DNA of 64,000 bases from positions 1-64,000 of the forward strand of contig CBDDBU010000003.1 of NCBI GenBank assembly GCA_965226045.1, read 5' to 3'. The DNA comes from CBDDBU01 sp965226045. Its GTDB lineage: Bacteria; Pseudomonadota; Alphaproteobacteria; VGEJ01. Shown piece after piece: positions 32,926 through 41,863 of this stretch. The translations under genes were made by a program, and so were the position numbers. The stretch's first letter is position 1. Each line of letters starts with the position of its first letter. The notes under the pieces are model-generated. The model had not been told where the DNA came from, ran no database searches, and saw only the letters and a list, made by a program, of their open reading frames with translations.

Positions 32926-34536
32926 ATGACCACGAGCCACGACGATTTCCTCGATGACGAGGTCGCGACCGTCACCTACGGCAACGACGACGATTCGGTG
33001 GTTGTCATCATCGGCTCCGGCGCAGGCGGCGGAACCCTCGCCAACGAACTGGCGCAGCGCGGCATCGATGTCGTCGTGATCGAGGCGGGTCCGCGCTTCA
33101 AGGAGACCGACTTCGAGAACGATGAGTACGCGATGTACGACCTGCTCTCGTGGACCGACCCTCGATCGTGCACCGGCTCATCACCGATCGCCAAGAATTT
33201 TGCCGACGCACCGACGCTGACCTGCAAGGGCGTCGGCGGCACAACATTGCACTGGGCGGCCATGACCCCGCGCTTCCAGGCGCACGAATTCAAGGCGCGA
33301 TCGACGTACGGCGCGCTTAGCGGCGCCAACATTGCCGACTGGCCCCTCAGTCTCGACGACGTCGCGCCCTACTACGAGCGTGCCGAGGACAAGATGGGCG
33401 TGACCGGGACCCACGGCATTCCCATGCCGCCGGAGATCAACAACTACAAGGTCATCAAGGCGGGCGGGCGCCGCCTTGGCTACACCGAGATCGACACCAA
33501 CAACGTCGCGGTCAATATGAACCCCCGTGACGGCCGCAATGGCTGCGACCAGATCGGCTTTTGCCAACAAGGCTGCCGCTCGGGCGCCAAATGGTCGACG
33601 ATGAACGCCGAAATTCCCAAGGCCGAGGCGACCGGCCGGTGCGAGGTCCGGGTTGGCTGCATGGCGCTAAAGGTCGAGCACGGGGCCGATGGTCGGGTCA
33701 GCGGCGTTCTCTACGCCGATGCGGCCGGCCACCAACAATCGCAAGAGGCGCGCATCGTCTGCATCGCCGGCAACTCAATCGAGACGCCCCGGCTGCTCTT
33801 GAACTCCGAATCCAACGCGTTCCCGGACGGTCTCGCCAACAGCTCGGGACAAGTCGGCAAGAACTATATGCGTCACATGTTCGGCTTCGTCTATGGCCAA
33901 TTCGAGCAGCCGGTGAACATGCACCGCGGCCTGACGGTCGCCGGGATCATTCGCGACGAGGCACGGTTCGACGACTCGCGCGGCTTCGTCGGCGGCTACT
34001 ACTTCCTCGCCAGCTCGCTCGGCCTACCCTACTTTTCAGCCTTCCTCAATCCGGGCGCGTGGGGCTCGGCGCACACCAGCTGGATCGAAGCCTATAACCA
34101 CACCTCCTCGATCTGTGTGCTCGGCGAGGACATGGCGATGGAGACGAACCGGGTGAGTCTCCACGCGACCAAGAAGGATCAGTTTGGGCTGGCGATCCCC
34201 AATCTACATCTCGACGACCACCCCAACGAGCTCGCCATGAAGAACCATGGCTATAAGCGATCGGTGGCGCTGTTCGAGGCGGTCGGCGCGAAGCGTGTGT
34301 TCGAAGGCCCGCCTCTGCCCGCTTCGCACAACCTCGGGACCTGCCGCATGAGCGAGCGCGCCGAGGACGGCGTCGTCAACGCGTTCGGCCAAACCCACGA
34401 TGTCGCCAACCTGTTCATCTCCGACGGCAGCCAGTTCGCGTCCTCGATGGCGGGCAATCCGACGCTCACGATCGTCGCCCTGGCGATCCGCCAGGCCGAT
34501 TTCATCGCCGATCAGATGCGCGGCAACGAAGTCTGA
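32926..34536 (+). CDS. GMC-family FAD dehydrogenase paralog F
   Basis: Paralog F (536 aa) closes the array. It has GSGAGGGTLANELAQRG, PRFKETDFENDEY, VGGTTLHWAAMTPRF, cluster motif C207, C213, C217 (CDQIGFCQQGC), SHNLGTCRM and GNPTLTIVALAIRQADFIADQ. It groups with B and E. It starts 17 bases after E and converges on phoB with only 10 bases between the stops and no evident intrinsic terminator. All six copies keep the active-site His and Asn and the three cysteines, which argues against neutral decay. Confidence 0.87.
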   Translation: MTTSHDDFLDDEVATVTYGNDDDSVVVIIGSGAGGGTLANELAQRGIDVVVIEAGPRFKETDFENDEYAMYDLLSWTDPRSCTGSSPIAKNFADAPTLTCKGVGGTTLHWAAMTPRFQAHEFKARSTYGALSGANIADWPLSLDDVAPYYERAEDKMGVTGTHGIPMPPEINNYKVIKAGGRRLGYTEIDTNNVAVNMNPRDGRNGCDQIGFCQQGCRSGAKWSTMNAEIPKAEATGRCEVRVGCMALKVEHGADGRVSGVLYADAAGHQQSQEARIVCIAGNSIETPRLLLNSESNAFPDGLANSSGQVGKNYMRHMFGFVYGQFEQPVNMHRGLTVAGIIRDEARFDDSRGFVGGYYFLASSLGLPYFSAFLNPGAWGSAHTSWIEAYNHTSSICVLGEDMAMETNRVSLHATKKDQFGLAIPNLHLDDHPNELAMKNHGYKRSVALFEAVGAKRVFEGPPLPASHNLGTCRMSERAEDGVVNAFGQTHDVANLFISDGSQFASSMAGNPTLTIVALAIRQADFIADQMRGNEV

Positions 34537-34546
34537 GCGTGGCCCC

Positions 34547-35230
34547 CTACAGTCCGAGGGCGTAGCCGGCGGCCCGCACGGTGCGGATGGCGTCAGGATG
34601 GCCTTCGGTGTTGAGGGCTTTGCGCAGGCGCCGAACATGAACATCGACGGTGCGGGGATCGACGTAGGAATCGCGTCCCCATACCGCGTCTAGCAGCTGC
34701 TCGCGCGAGAAAACCCGGGCCGGGTGCTCCATCAGGTGGCGAAGCAGGCGATACTCGGTTGGTCCGAGATGCACCTCCGTGCCGGCCCGGATGACCCGAT
34801 GCGCGCTTAGATCAACGATCAGGTCGCCGCGCTGAAGTTTCTCCGCGGAGAGCGCGGGTCGGGTCCGTCGCAGTACCGCGCGAATGCGCGCAAGCAGAAG
34901 CGACAGCGCGAACGGCTTGACGATGTAGTCGTCAGCGCCGGTGTCGAGGCCACGAATCGTGTCTTCTTCTTCGCCGCGCGCGGTTAACAGAATGATCGGG
35001 ATGTGGCGCGTGCTCGGTGCTCGCTTCAGCCGGCGGCAGACCTCGATGCCCGAGACCTGGGGCAGCATCCAATCGAGAAGTATCAGGTCGGGCGATTCCT
35101 CCGCGACCAGGACGAGCGCCTGCTCGCCATCGCCCGCCTCGGCCACCCTGTAGCCCTCGGCCTCGAGGTTGTAGCGCAGCATTTCCACCAGCGCCGCTTC
35201 GTCCTCGACGACCAGAATCAAAGGCTTCAT
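34547..35230 (-). CDS. phoB: Phosphate regulon response regulator PhoB
   Basis: PhoB (227 aa) has a receiver domain with VVEDEAAL, the phosphorylated D53 in LLDWMLP and the K in FALSLL-preceding VKPF, followed by a winged-helix DNA-binding domain (LGPTEYRLLRHLMEHP, RTVDVHVRRLRKAL). Phosphorylated by PhoR under phosphate limitation, it activates Pho genes. Last gene of the minus-strand block; its ATG overlaps the phoU stop (ATGA). Confidence 0.96.
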   Translation of the reverse strand: MKPLILVVEDEAALVEMLRYNLEAEGYRVAEAGDGEQALVLVAEESPDLILLDWMLPQVSGIEVCRRLKRAPSTRHIPIILLTARGEEEDTIRGLDTGADDYIVKPFALSLLLARIRAVLRRTRPALSAEKLQRGDLIVDLSAHRVIRAGTEVHLGPTEYRLLRHLMEHPARVFSREQLLDAVWGRDSYVDPRTVDVHVRRLRKALNTEGHPDAIRTVRAAGYALGL

Positions 35231-35967
35231 TCCGGCTCGGATGCCGTCGCGCTCCCACCTTTCGGCTCGACCACGGTGAGGCTGGTCCGATCCCCCTTGG
35301 GCCGCGATTCCTGCAGTGGTTCGCCGTGAACCAGGAAGTAGACCATCTCCGCGACGTTGGTAGCGTGATCGCCGATCCGCTCGATGTTTTTGGCCATGAA
35401 CAGCACGTGGGTGCCGGCCGTGATATTGCGCGGGTCCTCCATCATGTAGGTCAGGACCTCACGAAACAGGGCCTCGTACAACTCGTCCAACTCGCGGTCG
35501 CGCTGCCACACCGCGATGGCGCGATCGGCGTCGCGTTTGACGTAGGCATCGAGGACATCCTTGAGCTGCTGCTGGGCGAGGCGGCCCATGCGCGGGATAC
35601 TCTGCCGCGGTTGAATCGGCGGCAGCTGACTGAGAACCGTGGCGCGCCTGGCAATGTTCTTGGCATAGTCGGCGATGCGCTCGACCATGTGCGACACCTT
35701 CAGCGCGGTCACTACCTGGCGCAGGTCGCCGGCCATCGGCTGACGCAACGCAAGCATTTGGATCGCTGCCGCATCGACCTCCGCCTCGAGCTGGTCGACG
35801 CGTTTGTCCTGAGCCACGACTTTCTCCGCCAGGTCGTTATCGCGAGTCGCCACCGCTTGGATCGCGTCGGCGAGCTGAGCCTCGGCGATGCCCCCCATCT
35901 CCATGATGACATTGGTCAGGCCGCCGAGTTCCTGGTCGAAGGCGCTGACGATGTGGCCTTTTTCCAT
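35227..35967 (-). CDS. phoU: Phosphate signalling protein PhoU
   Basis: This 246-aa all-helical protein has two PhoU repeats: HIVSAFDQELGGLTNVIMEMGG at the start, then RQPMAGDLRQVVTALKVSHMVERIADYAKNIARRA, and in the second half MMEDPRNITAGTHVLFMAKNIERIGDHATNVAEMVYF with the metal-binding EriGDHatN motif. It holds PhoR inactive when phosphate is ample. The start at 35967 is preceded by GGGAGAA; a longer open frame overlaps pstB and is not needed. Confidence 0.95.
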   Translation of the reverse strand: MEKGHIVSAFDQELGGLTNVIMEMGGIAEAQLADAIQAVATRDNDLAEKVVAQDKRVDQLEAEVDAAAIQMLALRQPMAGDLRQVVTALKVSHMVERIADYAKNIARRATVLSQLPPIQPRQSIPRMGRLAQQQLKDVLDAYVKRDADRAIAVWQRDRELDELYEALFREVLTYMMEDPRNITAGTHVLFMAKNIERIGDHATNVAEMVYFLVHGEPLQESRPKGDRTSLTVVEPKGGSATASEPE

Positions 35968-35992
35968 GTATATGTTCTCCCTCGATCGATGG

Positions 35993-36799
35993 CTAGCCGA
36001 AGCGGCCGGTGACGTAGTCCTGGGTCCGCTTGTCGCTCGGGTTGGTGAACATCGTCGGCGTGTCGTCGCATTCGACCAGCACGCCAAGGTGAAAGAACGC
36101 GGCCCGCTGGGACACCCGCGCGGCCTGTTGCATCGAGTGGGTGACGATGACGATGGTGTAGTTCACCTTCAGCTCATCTATCAGCTCCTCGATGCGAGCT
36201 GTGGCGATGGGATCGAGCGCGGAACAGGGTTCATCCATCAAGATCACCTCCGGATTGACGGCGATCGCGCGCGCGATGCACAGGCGCTGCTGCTGGCCGC
36301 CCGACAGCCCGGTGCCAGGCTCATCAAGTCGATCGCGGACCTCCTCCCAGAGGCCGGCACGCACCAGGCTCCGCTGGACGATCTCATCGAGCTGTTCACG
36401 TGTCCACCCGACGCCGTGGATGCGCGGCCCGTAGGCAATGTTGTCGTAGATCGACTTCGGGAACGGGTTCGGCTTCTGAAAGACCATGCCGACCCGCGCC
36501 CTCACCTCCACCACATCGACATCGACATCGTAGATGTTAGCGCCGTCGAGACTGACCTCGCCGCTCACGCGACACTCGGGGATGGTGTCGTTCATTCGGT
36601 TCAAGCATCGCAGGTAGGTCGACTTGCCGCACCCTGAAGGGCCGATCAGGGCCGTGACCTCGTTCTCGCGTATGCTGAGATCGATGCCATAGAGTGCCTG
36701 CGTGCCGCCATAGAAGACATCGAGTGCTCGCGTCTCCATCTTGGGCGATGGCTCCGTAGCCGGCCCACGCGCTTCGAAATGCTCTGCCACGACACTCAT
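35993..36799 (-). CDS. pstB: Phosphate ABC importer ATPase PstB
   Basis: PstB (268 aa) powers high-affinity phosphate uptake. Walker A is GPSGCGKS, the signature LSGGQQQRLCIARA, Walker B VILMDEPCSALDP and switch VTHSMQQAARVS. The Q-loop segment VGMVFQKPNPFPKSIYDNIAYGPR is diagnostic for PstB. The gene lies 9 bases after pstA and 25 bases before phoU. Confidence 0.97.
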   Translation of the reverse strand: MSVVAEHFEARGPATEPSPKMETRALDVFYGGTQALYGIDLSIRENEVTALIGPSGCGKSTYLRCLNRMNDTIPECRVSGEVSLDGANIYDVDVDVVEVRARVGMVFQKPNPFPKSIYDNIAYGPRIHGVGWTREQLDEIVQRSLVRAGLWEEVRDRLDEPGTGLSGGQQQRLCIARAIAVNPEVILMDEPCSALDPIATARIEELIDELKVNYTIVIVTHSMQQAARVSQRAAFFHLGVLVECDDTPTMFTNPSDKRTQDYVTGRFG

Positions 36800-36808
36800 T
36801 ATCGCCTC

Positions 36809-38110
36809 CTACCAGCGGCGTTCGAACCGACTGCGCAAATAGATTGCCAAGCCGTTCATCGCGATCAGAAACAACAACAAGACGATGATCGCGGCCGACG
36901 TTTTCTCGGCGAAGCCTCGCTCCGGACTGTCCGCCCAAATGTATATCTGCACCGGCAACACCGTGGACGGATCACTGATGCTCGTCGGGATATCGACGAT
37001 GAAGGCCACCATTCCGATCATCAGCAGCGGCGCCGTCTCGCCGAGCGCCCGGGCCATGCCAATGATAGCGCCAGTCAGGACGCCAGGCATCGCCACCGGC
37101 AGCACGTGATGAATCGCCGCCTGAAGCGGCGAGGCTCCGAGCGCCAGCGCCGCCTGGCGTAAGGAGGGCGGTACGGCGCCAATGGCCAGGCGCGCGGCGA
37201 TGATGATGGTCGGCAAGGTCATGAGGGCCAACGTCAGCCCGCCCACGATCGGGGCCGAGCGCGGCATCTCCATGACATTCAGAAAGACCGCGAGACCGAG
37301 CAGGCCAAACACGATCGAGGGCACCGCCGCGAGGTTATTGATATTGACCTCGATCAGATCGGTCCAGCGGTTGCGGGGCGCGAACTCTTGCAGATAGAGC
37401 GCCGTGCAAACGCCCAGCGGGAACGCCACCAGCAGCGTCACCAGCATGGTCAGGAACGAACCGATCATCGCACCCCCGACACCGGCGAGCTCGGGTTCCC
37501 GCGAGTCGCCCGACGCAAGGAAGCGCCAGTTGAAGACGGTCCGCACCAGGCCATCGGCTTCGAGGTCGTCGATCCAGGCTATCTGCCGGTCCGAGATGCC
37601 GCGATCCGCCTCGGCGATATCACGGTCGACACGGCCCTTGCGCAGCGATTCGACGCGATCGGCGGCCGGGACCCAAACCCGTCGCGTCGTGCCAATGAGG
37701 GTCGAATCCTCCAGCACCATCGCGCGCAGATCGAAGCTCGCGCCGCGACTGACGACGCCGAGGAGCCGGCGCACATCCCGGCGCTCGGTGACGTCGGCGA
37801 ACCGCCGCATGAGGGCGACGCGCACCAGCGCCGCGAAATCGGCCCGCGATATGTCATCGGCCGCCCCCGTGCCGCCGGGGTCGATCAGCTGCGCGTCAAA
37901 GTGGATGTCCAAACCGATCTCGGTTTGAAAGAACGCGCTGTGTCCTTTCACGACGATACTCGCAAGCAAAAGGGCAAGCATCGCGATCGCGACCAAGATG
38001 GCGGCCAAACCGTACAAGCGGAAACGCCGTTCCGCGGCACGGCGACGACGCAGGCGCGCCCTGGCGCCGGCGCTCAGTATCAGCGCCCGGCCGGACGCGG
38101 CCTCAGTCAT
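36809..38110 (-). CDS. pstA: Phosphate ABC importer permease PstA, long form
   Basis: PstA (433 aa) is longer than the ~290-aa enterobacterial form. The first membrane helix (about residues 32-55) is followed by a ~150-residue extracytoplasmic insert, matching the DUF3333-type N-terminal region of alphaproteobacterial PstA; the transport domain follows with an EAA loop LRQAALALGASPLQAAIHHVLP. It overlaps the end of pstC by 8 bp. The start at 38110 was preferred to one further up because it gives the usual spacing within pstC. Confidence 0.94.
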   Translation of the reverse strand: MTEAASGRALILSAGARARLRRRRAAERRFRLYGLAAILVAIAMLALLLASIVVKGHSAFFQTEIGLDIHFDAQLIDPGGTGAADDISRADFAALVRVALMRRFADVTERRDVRRLLGVVSRGASFDLRAMVLEDSTLIGTTRRVWVPAADRVESLRKGRVDRDIAEADRGISDRQIAWIDDLEADGLVRTVFNWRFLASGDSREPELAGVGGAMIGSFLTMLVTLLVAFPLGVCTALYLQEFAPRNRWTDLIEVNINNLAAVPSIVFGLLGLAVFLNVMEMPRSAPIVGGLTLALMTLPTIIIAARLAIGAVPPSLRQAALALGASPLQAAIHHVLPVAMPGVLTGAIIGMARALGETAPLLMIGMVAFIVDIPTSISDPSTVLPVQIYIWADSPERGFAEKTSAAIIVLLLFLIAMNGLAIYLRSRFERRW

Positions 38111-39485
38111 ATTTCTCTCGATATCTCTGAACAATCTTCAAGGCGAGGATGTTGAGCCCCAGTGTGATGGTGAAGAGCAAGAGGCCAAGGGCGAAGGCGG
38201 CCAAGGTCTTGGCGCTGTCGAACTCCTGATCGCCGACCAGCAGCGTGACCATCTGCACGGTCATCGTGGTGACGGCCGCGAACGGATTGGCGGTGAGGTT
38301 GGCCGCCAGGCCCGCCGCCATGACGACGATCATCGTCTCGCCGATGGCACGCGAGACGGCCAGCAACACGGCGCCGGCGATCCCCGGCAGCGCCGCCGGG
38401 ATGACGACCTGGATGATCGTCTCGGAGCGCGTGGCGCCCAGGGCGAGCGCGCCGTCGCGCAGCGACTGGGGCACGGCGTTCATGACATCGTCGGAAAGCG
38501 ATGAAACGAACGGAATAATCATGATGCCCATGACCAACCCGGCGGCCAGCGCGCTCTCCGACGCCACGTTCAGCCCCACAATGCTACCCGTGTCGCGCAA
38601 GAACGGGCCAATCGTCAGGGCCGCGAATAAGCCGTAAACGACGGTCGGGATGCCCGCCAAAATCTCCATCAGCGGCTTGGCGATGCGACGCAAATTGGGG
38701 CTCGCGTACTCCGACATATAGATCGCCGACATCAGCCCGACGGGGGCGGCGATCAACATGGCGATGGTGGTGATCAGCAGCGTGCCGGCGACCAGAGGGA
38801 CGGCGCCGAAAGCGCCCGAGCTGCCGACCTGATCGGCGCGAATCGCTGTCTGCGGGCTCCAGGTCAGGCCAAACAGGAAATCGCCCAGCGGCACCAGGGC
38901 GAAGAACCGGACAGCCTCGAACATCAGCGACAGCACGATGCCCAAGGTGATGAAGACGGCGATGGTCGAGCAGGCGACCAGAAGGACCCGCGCCGCCCGC
39001 TCGACCGCATTGCGGGCTCTCAGTTCAGGGGCAATGCGACGACGGCGCCACAGGAAGCCGGCGGCGCCGATCGCCACGACGGCTACCGCGAGCCAAATGC
39101 GACTCAGCCGCTCGAGGCCGGCATGGTAGTCGGCCGCGCGCTGAAGAACCGCGTTCACCTCACGACCAACGATGCCCCCGCGCGCCAGGTTGCGGATGTC
39201 GCTCAAAAGAATATCGACGAGATATGGCGCTTGCGCGCGCAGCTCCACCGGAAGCGTGCTGGCGACCATCGCGGGGATGAGCTCGCCGGCGACGATGGGC
39301 CAAACGATGAGCAGCGCAAGGCCGGGCAGACCCACCCACAACGCCAGGTAGAGCCCGTGGTAACTGGGGAGCGAGTGCAGCACGCGCACCTCGCCCGACA
39401 CACTCGAATGCGCGCCGCGACGCCCTAGGACATAGCCAAGGCCGGTGAGCACCAAAACGACCGCGGCGATGAGCGCGATATTCAT
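38103..39485 (-). CDS. pstC: Phosphate ABC importer permease PstC, long form
   Basis: PstC (460 aa) forms the phosphate channel with PstA. An N-terminal helix (ALIAAVVLVLTGLGYVLGRR) and a loop containing SYHGLYLALWVGLP precede the six-helix transport domain, whose EAA loop reads LRDGALALGATRSETIIQVVIP. The N-terminal extension is normal for alphaproteobacteria. No pstS gene is found upstream or elsewhere in the window, so the phosphate-binding protein must be encoded at another locus, as in Caulobacter. Confidence 0.95.
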   Translation of the reverse strand: MNIALIAAVVLVLTGLGYVLGRRGAHSSVSGEVRVLHSLPSYHGLYLALWVGLPGLALLIVWPIVAGELIPAMVASTLPVELRAQAPYLVDILLSDIRNLARGGIVGREVNAVLQRAADYHAGLERLSRIWLAVAVVAIGAAGFLWRRRRIAPELRARNAVERAARVLLVACSTIAVFITLGIVLSLMFEAVRFFALVPLGDFLFGLTWSPQTAIRADQVGSSGAFGAVPLVAGTLLITTIAMLIAAPVGLMSAIYMSEYASPNLRRIAKPLMEILAGIPTVVYGLFAALTIGPFLRDTGSIVGLNVASESALAAGLVMGIMIIPFVSSLSDDVMNAVPQSLRDGALALGATRSETIIQVVIPAALPGIAGAVLLAVSRAIGETMIVVMAAGLAANLTANPFAAVTTMTVQMVTLLVGDQEFDSAKTLAAFALGLLLFTITLGLNILALKIVQRYREKYD

Positions 39486-39530
39486 CGGCCGTCACGTGGG
39501 GGGGGCGTGAGAGCGAACCCGGAAGCAGCC

Positions 39531-40916
39531 TTATGCCATGCCGACGTGACCGTTTTGTGACAACGGGCCGGTCGGCGCCAGCGCCAGGGTGACGGTGAAA
39601 GTGCTCCCCGCCCCGACAACGCTCTCGATCGCGAGGTGGCCACGGTGCCGATTGACGATGTGCTTGACGATAGCGAGCCCCAGCCCGGTCCCACCCAGAG
39701 TTCGAGAGCGTGCAGTATCGACGCGGTAGAAGCGCTCGGTGAGGCGCGGCAGGTGCTCGCGCGCGATGCCATCGCCCTCGTTCCTGACCGACAACGCGAC
39801 GGCTGCCCGGCCGTCAACACTGGTCGCGGCGGCCTCGACGCGTACGGTCGATTGCTCGCGGCCGTATTTGAGCGCGTTATCGAGCAAGTTCTGAAATACC
39901 TGACCCAGTTCGTGCTCATCGCCGACGACGACGGAAAGAGGCTCCGGTATCGCGGTTTCGATCACCACCTGCTTGGCCTTGGCCTCGACTTCCAGACCGT
40001 CCGTGATCGCCCCGAGGGTGGCCGCGAGATTCGCGCGCGCGGTGGGGGCGGTGTGCTCGTTCATCTCGATCCGGCTCAACGAGAGAAGGTCGTCAACGAG
40101 TCGAGCCATCCGCGAAGCCTGTTGATGCATGACGGGAAGGAAGCGCTTGCGGGCCGCCTCATCGTCCCGGGCGGGGCCCCGCAACGTCTCGACAAAGCCG
40201 AGTAGCGCCGACAGTGGCGTGCGCAACTCATGGCTCGCGTTGGCGACGAAGTCCGCGCGCAGCCGCTCGGCGCTCTTCGTGGCTGTCAGATCGTGGAGAG
40301 CCACGATCGCCGCCGCCGCGTTCTCGGTTGTCCGTGGCAGGGGCGCGACATGGCCCGCGAAGTGGCGCTCGACCGAACCGGGCAGCACGAATTCGATCTC
40401 CTGGACGCCCGCGCCGCACAGAACCGCGTCCGCCGCTGCGAGCGCAGCGGGATGGCGCAGCGACATGGCCAGATCGAGACCGTCGATTCCGGCGCCGAGG
40501 AGATCGCGCGCTGCGGCGTTGGCGCGGACAACGTGGCGATCAGCATCGATGACGAGCAGGGGATCGGGAAGTGCGTCCACCGCCGCGTCAACGACATTCA
40601 GGGCGCCGAGCCGCCCGCTCAAACGGTCGGACCGGGCACGATCAAGACGTTCCAGCGCGCGGGACAGTTCCGCCGTGGCCGCGTTCGCGAATTTTGGCTC
40701 TGGGACCACACCGCCGGCGGCACGCGACAACCAGTGGGTTTCCACGGCCCGGATATTCACCGTCACGAACCGTTTGACCACCGCCAGCCCCACCAGGATG
40801 GCGCCAGCGGCTATCGTCGCGACAATCGGCCCCAGCCGCTCAGTCGCCACCAACACCGCCAGCACCACGAGACTCGGCGCCCACAAGATCAAGATGGTGC
40901 GAAGTCTCCGGCCCAT
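39531..40916 (-). CDS. phoR: Phosphate regulon sensor histidine kinase PhoR
   Basis: PhoR (461 aa) has two membrane helices at the N-terminus (about residues 5-45), a PAS domain (VVDAAVDALPDPLLVIDADRHVVRANAAA), the dimerisation helix with the phosphorylated His in FVANASHELRTPLSALLGF, and an ATPase domain with NLLDNALKYG, GDGIAREHLPRLTERFYRVD and GGTGLGLAIVKHI. I chose ATG 40916; the ATG at 40961 has no ribosome-binding site. It starts the phoR-pstCAB-phoUB operon, 45 bases before pstC. No Pho box was recognised upstream. Confidence 0.93.
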   Translation of the reverse strand: MGRRLRTILILWAPSLVVLAVLVATERLGPIVATIAAGAILVGLAVVKRFVTVNIRAVETHWLSRAAGGVVPEPKFANAATAELSRALERLDRARSDRLSGRLGALNVVDAAVDALPDPLLVIDADRHVVRANAAARDLLGAGIDGLDLAMSLRHPAALAAADAVLCGAGVQEIEFVLPGSVERHFAGHVAPLPRTTENAAAAIVALHDLTATKSAERLRADFVANASHELRTPLSALLGFVETLRGPARDDEAARKRFLPVMHQQASRMARLVDDLLSLSRIEMNEHTAPTARANLAATLGAITDGLEVEAKAKQVVIETAIPEPLSVVVGDEHELGQVFQNLLDNALKYGREQSTVRVEAAATSVDGRAAVALSVRNEGDGIAREHLPRLTERFYRVDTARSRTLGGTGLGLAIVKHIVNRHRGHLAIESVVGAGSTFTVTLALAPTGPLSQNGHVGMA

Positions 40917-40976
40917 GATCGCGTCCGCCTCGGTAGTAGCCTGGGCCGACCAACATATCATGGGTGGAGTCGGGGG

Positions 40977-40994
40977 TCGCCCGCCGCCGGGCGA
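40977..40994 (-). terminator. Possible terminator-like hairpin after the pentapeptide gene
   Basis: TCGCCCG (40977-40983) pairs with CGGGCGA (40988-40994) around a 4-base loop, between the pentapeptide-repeat gene and phoR on the minus strand. There is no T-run after it, so it is at best a weak or factor-assisted terminator separating the two units. Confidence 0.3.
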
Positions 40995-41003
40995 GTCGCG
41001 GGT

Positions 41004-41624
41004 TCAGATCCGGTCGCGCGGCTCGCGGTCGGCGACCGGGCGCTCCAGCCCGGCGGGAAGACGCGTGTTCACATCGGTCATGGCCTGGGCCAGCTGCGGC
41101 TGCGTCAACCCCAGCACGTCGCTCAGGTCAGCACCATCGAGGCTCGCCATATGCAGTCTGGCGCGGCCGAGCGACGCGCCGGTAAAGACCGCGCTGGAGC
41201 AATCCGCGCTTTGCATGCCCGCATCAAACAGATCAACGCCACGAAGATCTGCCCGTTGAAGCAGCGCGCCGCACAGATCCGCAGCCCACAGGCTCGCATG
41301 TTGTAACTTCGCGCGGCGCAGGTCGGCCCGCTTCAAATTCGCCTCGCCGAGGTTCGTCGCCCGGAGATCGCAGCCGTAGAGTTTGGCGCGCTCGAGGTTT
41401 GCGCTCCACAGGTCGGCATTGCGAAGATCAGCTCCGGTCAGGTCCGCGTCGGATAGATCGGCGCAGCGAAGATCGACGCCACGAAGATCCGCGAACCGTA
41501 GGCTGGCTCGATCGAGAGGCGGACCCTGATCCTCCGCGACCCCCGGCGGCGCACCTTCGGACCCCCCGCCCGACGACAGGGTCGGACCGCTCTGGCCGCC
41601 GATCTCGGCTTCGCGCTCAGTCAC
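41004..41624 (-). CDS. Pentapeptide-repeat protein
   Basis: The 206-aa protein is made mostly of A(D/N)LXX pentapeptides from about residue 38 to 170 (for example ADLRGVDLRCADLSDADLTG), which fold as a right-handed square beta-helix. The N-terminal 35 residues are acidic and disordered-looking. The C-terminal part ends the helix with LSDVLGLTQPQLAQAMTD, a common cap of this family. Function is unknown; some relatives mimic DNA. It is the last gene of the secretion-like minus-strand group and might belong to it, but no functional link is shown. Confidence 0.85.
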   Translation of the reverse strand: MTEREAEIGGQSGPTLSSGGGSEGAPPGVAEDQGPPLDRASLRFADLRGVDLRCADLSDADLTGADLRNADLWSANLERAKLYGCDLRATNLGEANLKRADLRRAKLQHASLWAADLCGALLQRADLRGVDLFDAGMQSADCSSAVFTGASLGRARLHMASLDGADLSDVLGLTQPQLAQAMTDVNTRLPAGLERPVADREPRDRI

Positions 41625-41648
41625 GGCGATCGGCGACGCGCGAGAACT

Positions 41649-41855
41649 CTAGGCGAAAATATCGACGGATTGGCCCTGGCCCGGTCCCGCACTCGCGGCC
41701 GGTTCACTATCGCCATCTGGCGCTTCGACCCGTACGGTTGGTGCGTTGGTGCCAGTGCCGCTGGCGTCGGGTCGGACGCCCCCGCTGGCCGACTGCTGTA
41801 CCTGCGGGATGATGGAATATTGGGACTGCGCGGCGGCGACCTCGGCAACTGCCAT
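41649..41855 (-). CDS. Small protein (68 aa) with DIFA C-terminus, cut off from its ribosome-binding site by an IS
   Basis: I do not recognise the family. The sequence begins MAVAEVAAAQSQYSII, is rich in Gln, Ser, Gly, Pro and Ala and ends VDIFA. An acidic residue followed by hydrophobic residues at the very C-terminus is a feature of substrates of PrtDEF-type secretion, and the gene follows the HlyD-like gene on the same strand. IS256-a is inserted directly before the ATG: its target duplication CCAAAGAT touches the start codon, and the original AGGAA site now lies beyond the element at 43321-43326. It is probably little translated now. Confidence 0.5.
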   Translation of the reverse strand: MAVAEVAAAQSQYSIIPQVQQSASGGVRPDASGTGTNAPTVRVEAPDGDSEPAASAGPGQGQSVDIFA

Positions 41856-41863
41856 ATCTTTGG

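Noticed and set aside
34547..40916. Missing pstS as an anomaly
   Set aside because: A separate pstS locus is normal in some alphaproteobacteria with the same phoR-pstCAB-phoUB order.
41004..41624. Pentapeptide protein as a quinolone-resistance (Qnr-type) protein
   Set aside because: The repeat pattern alone is not specific, and the C-terminal dimerisation region typical of Qnr is not evident.
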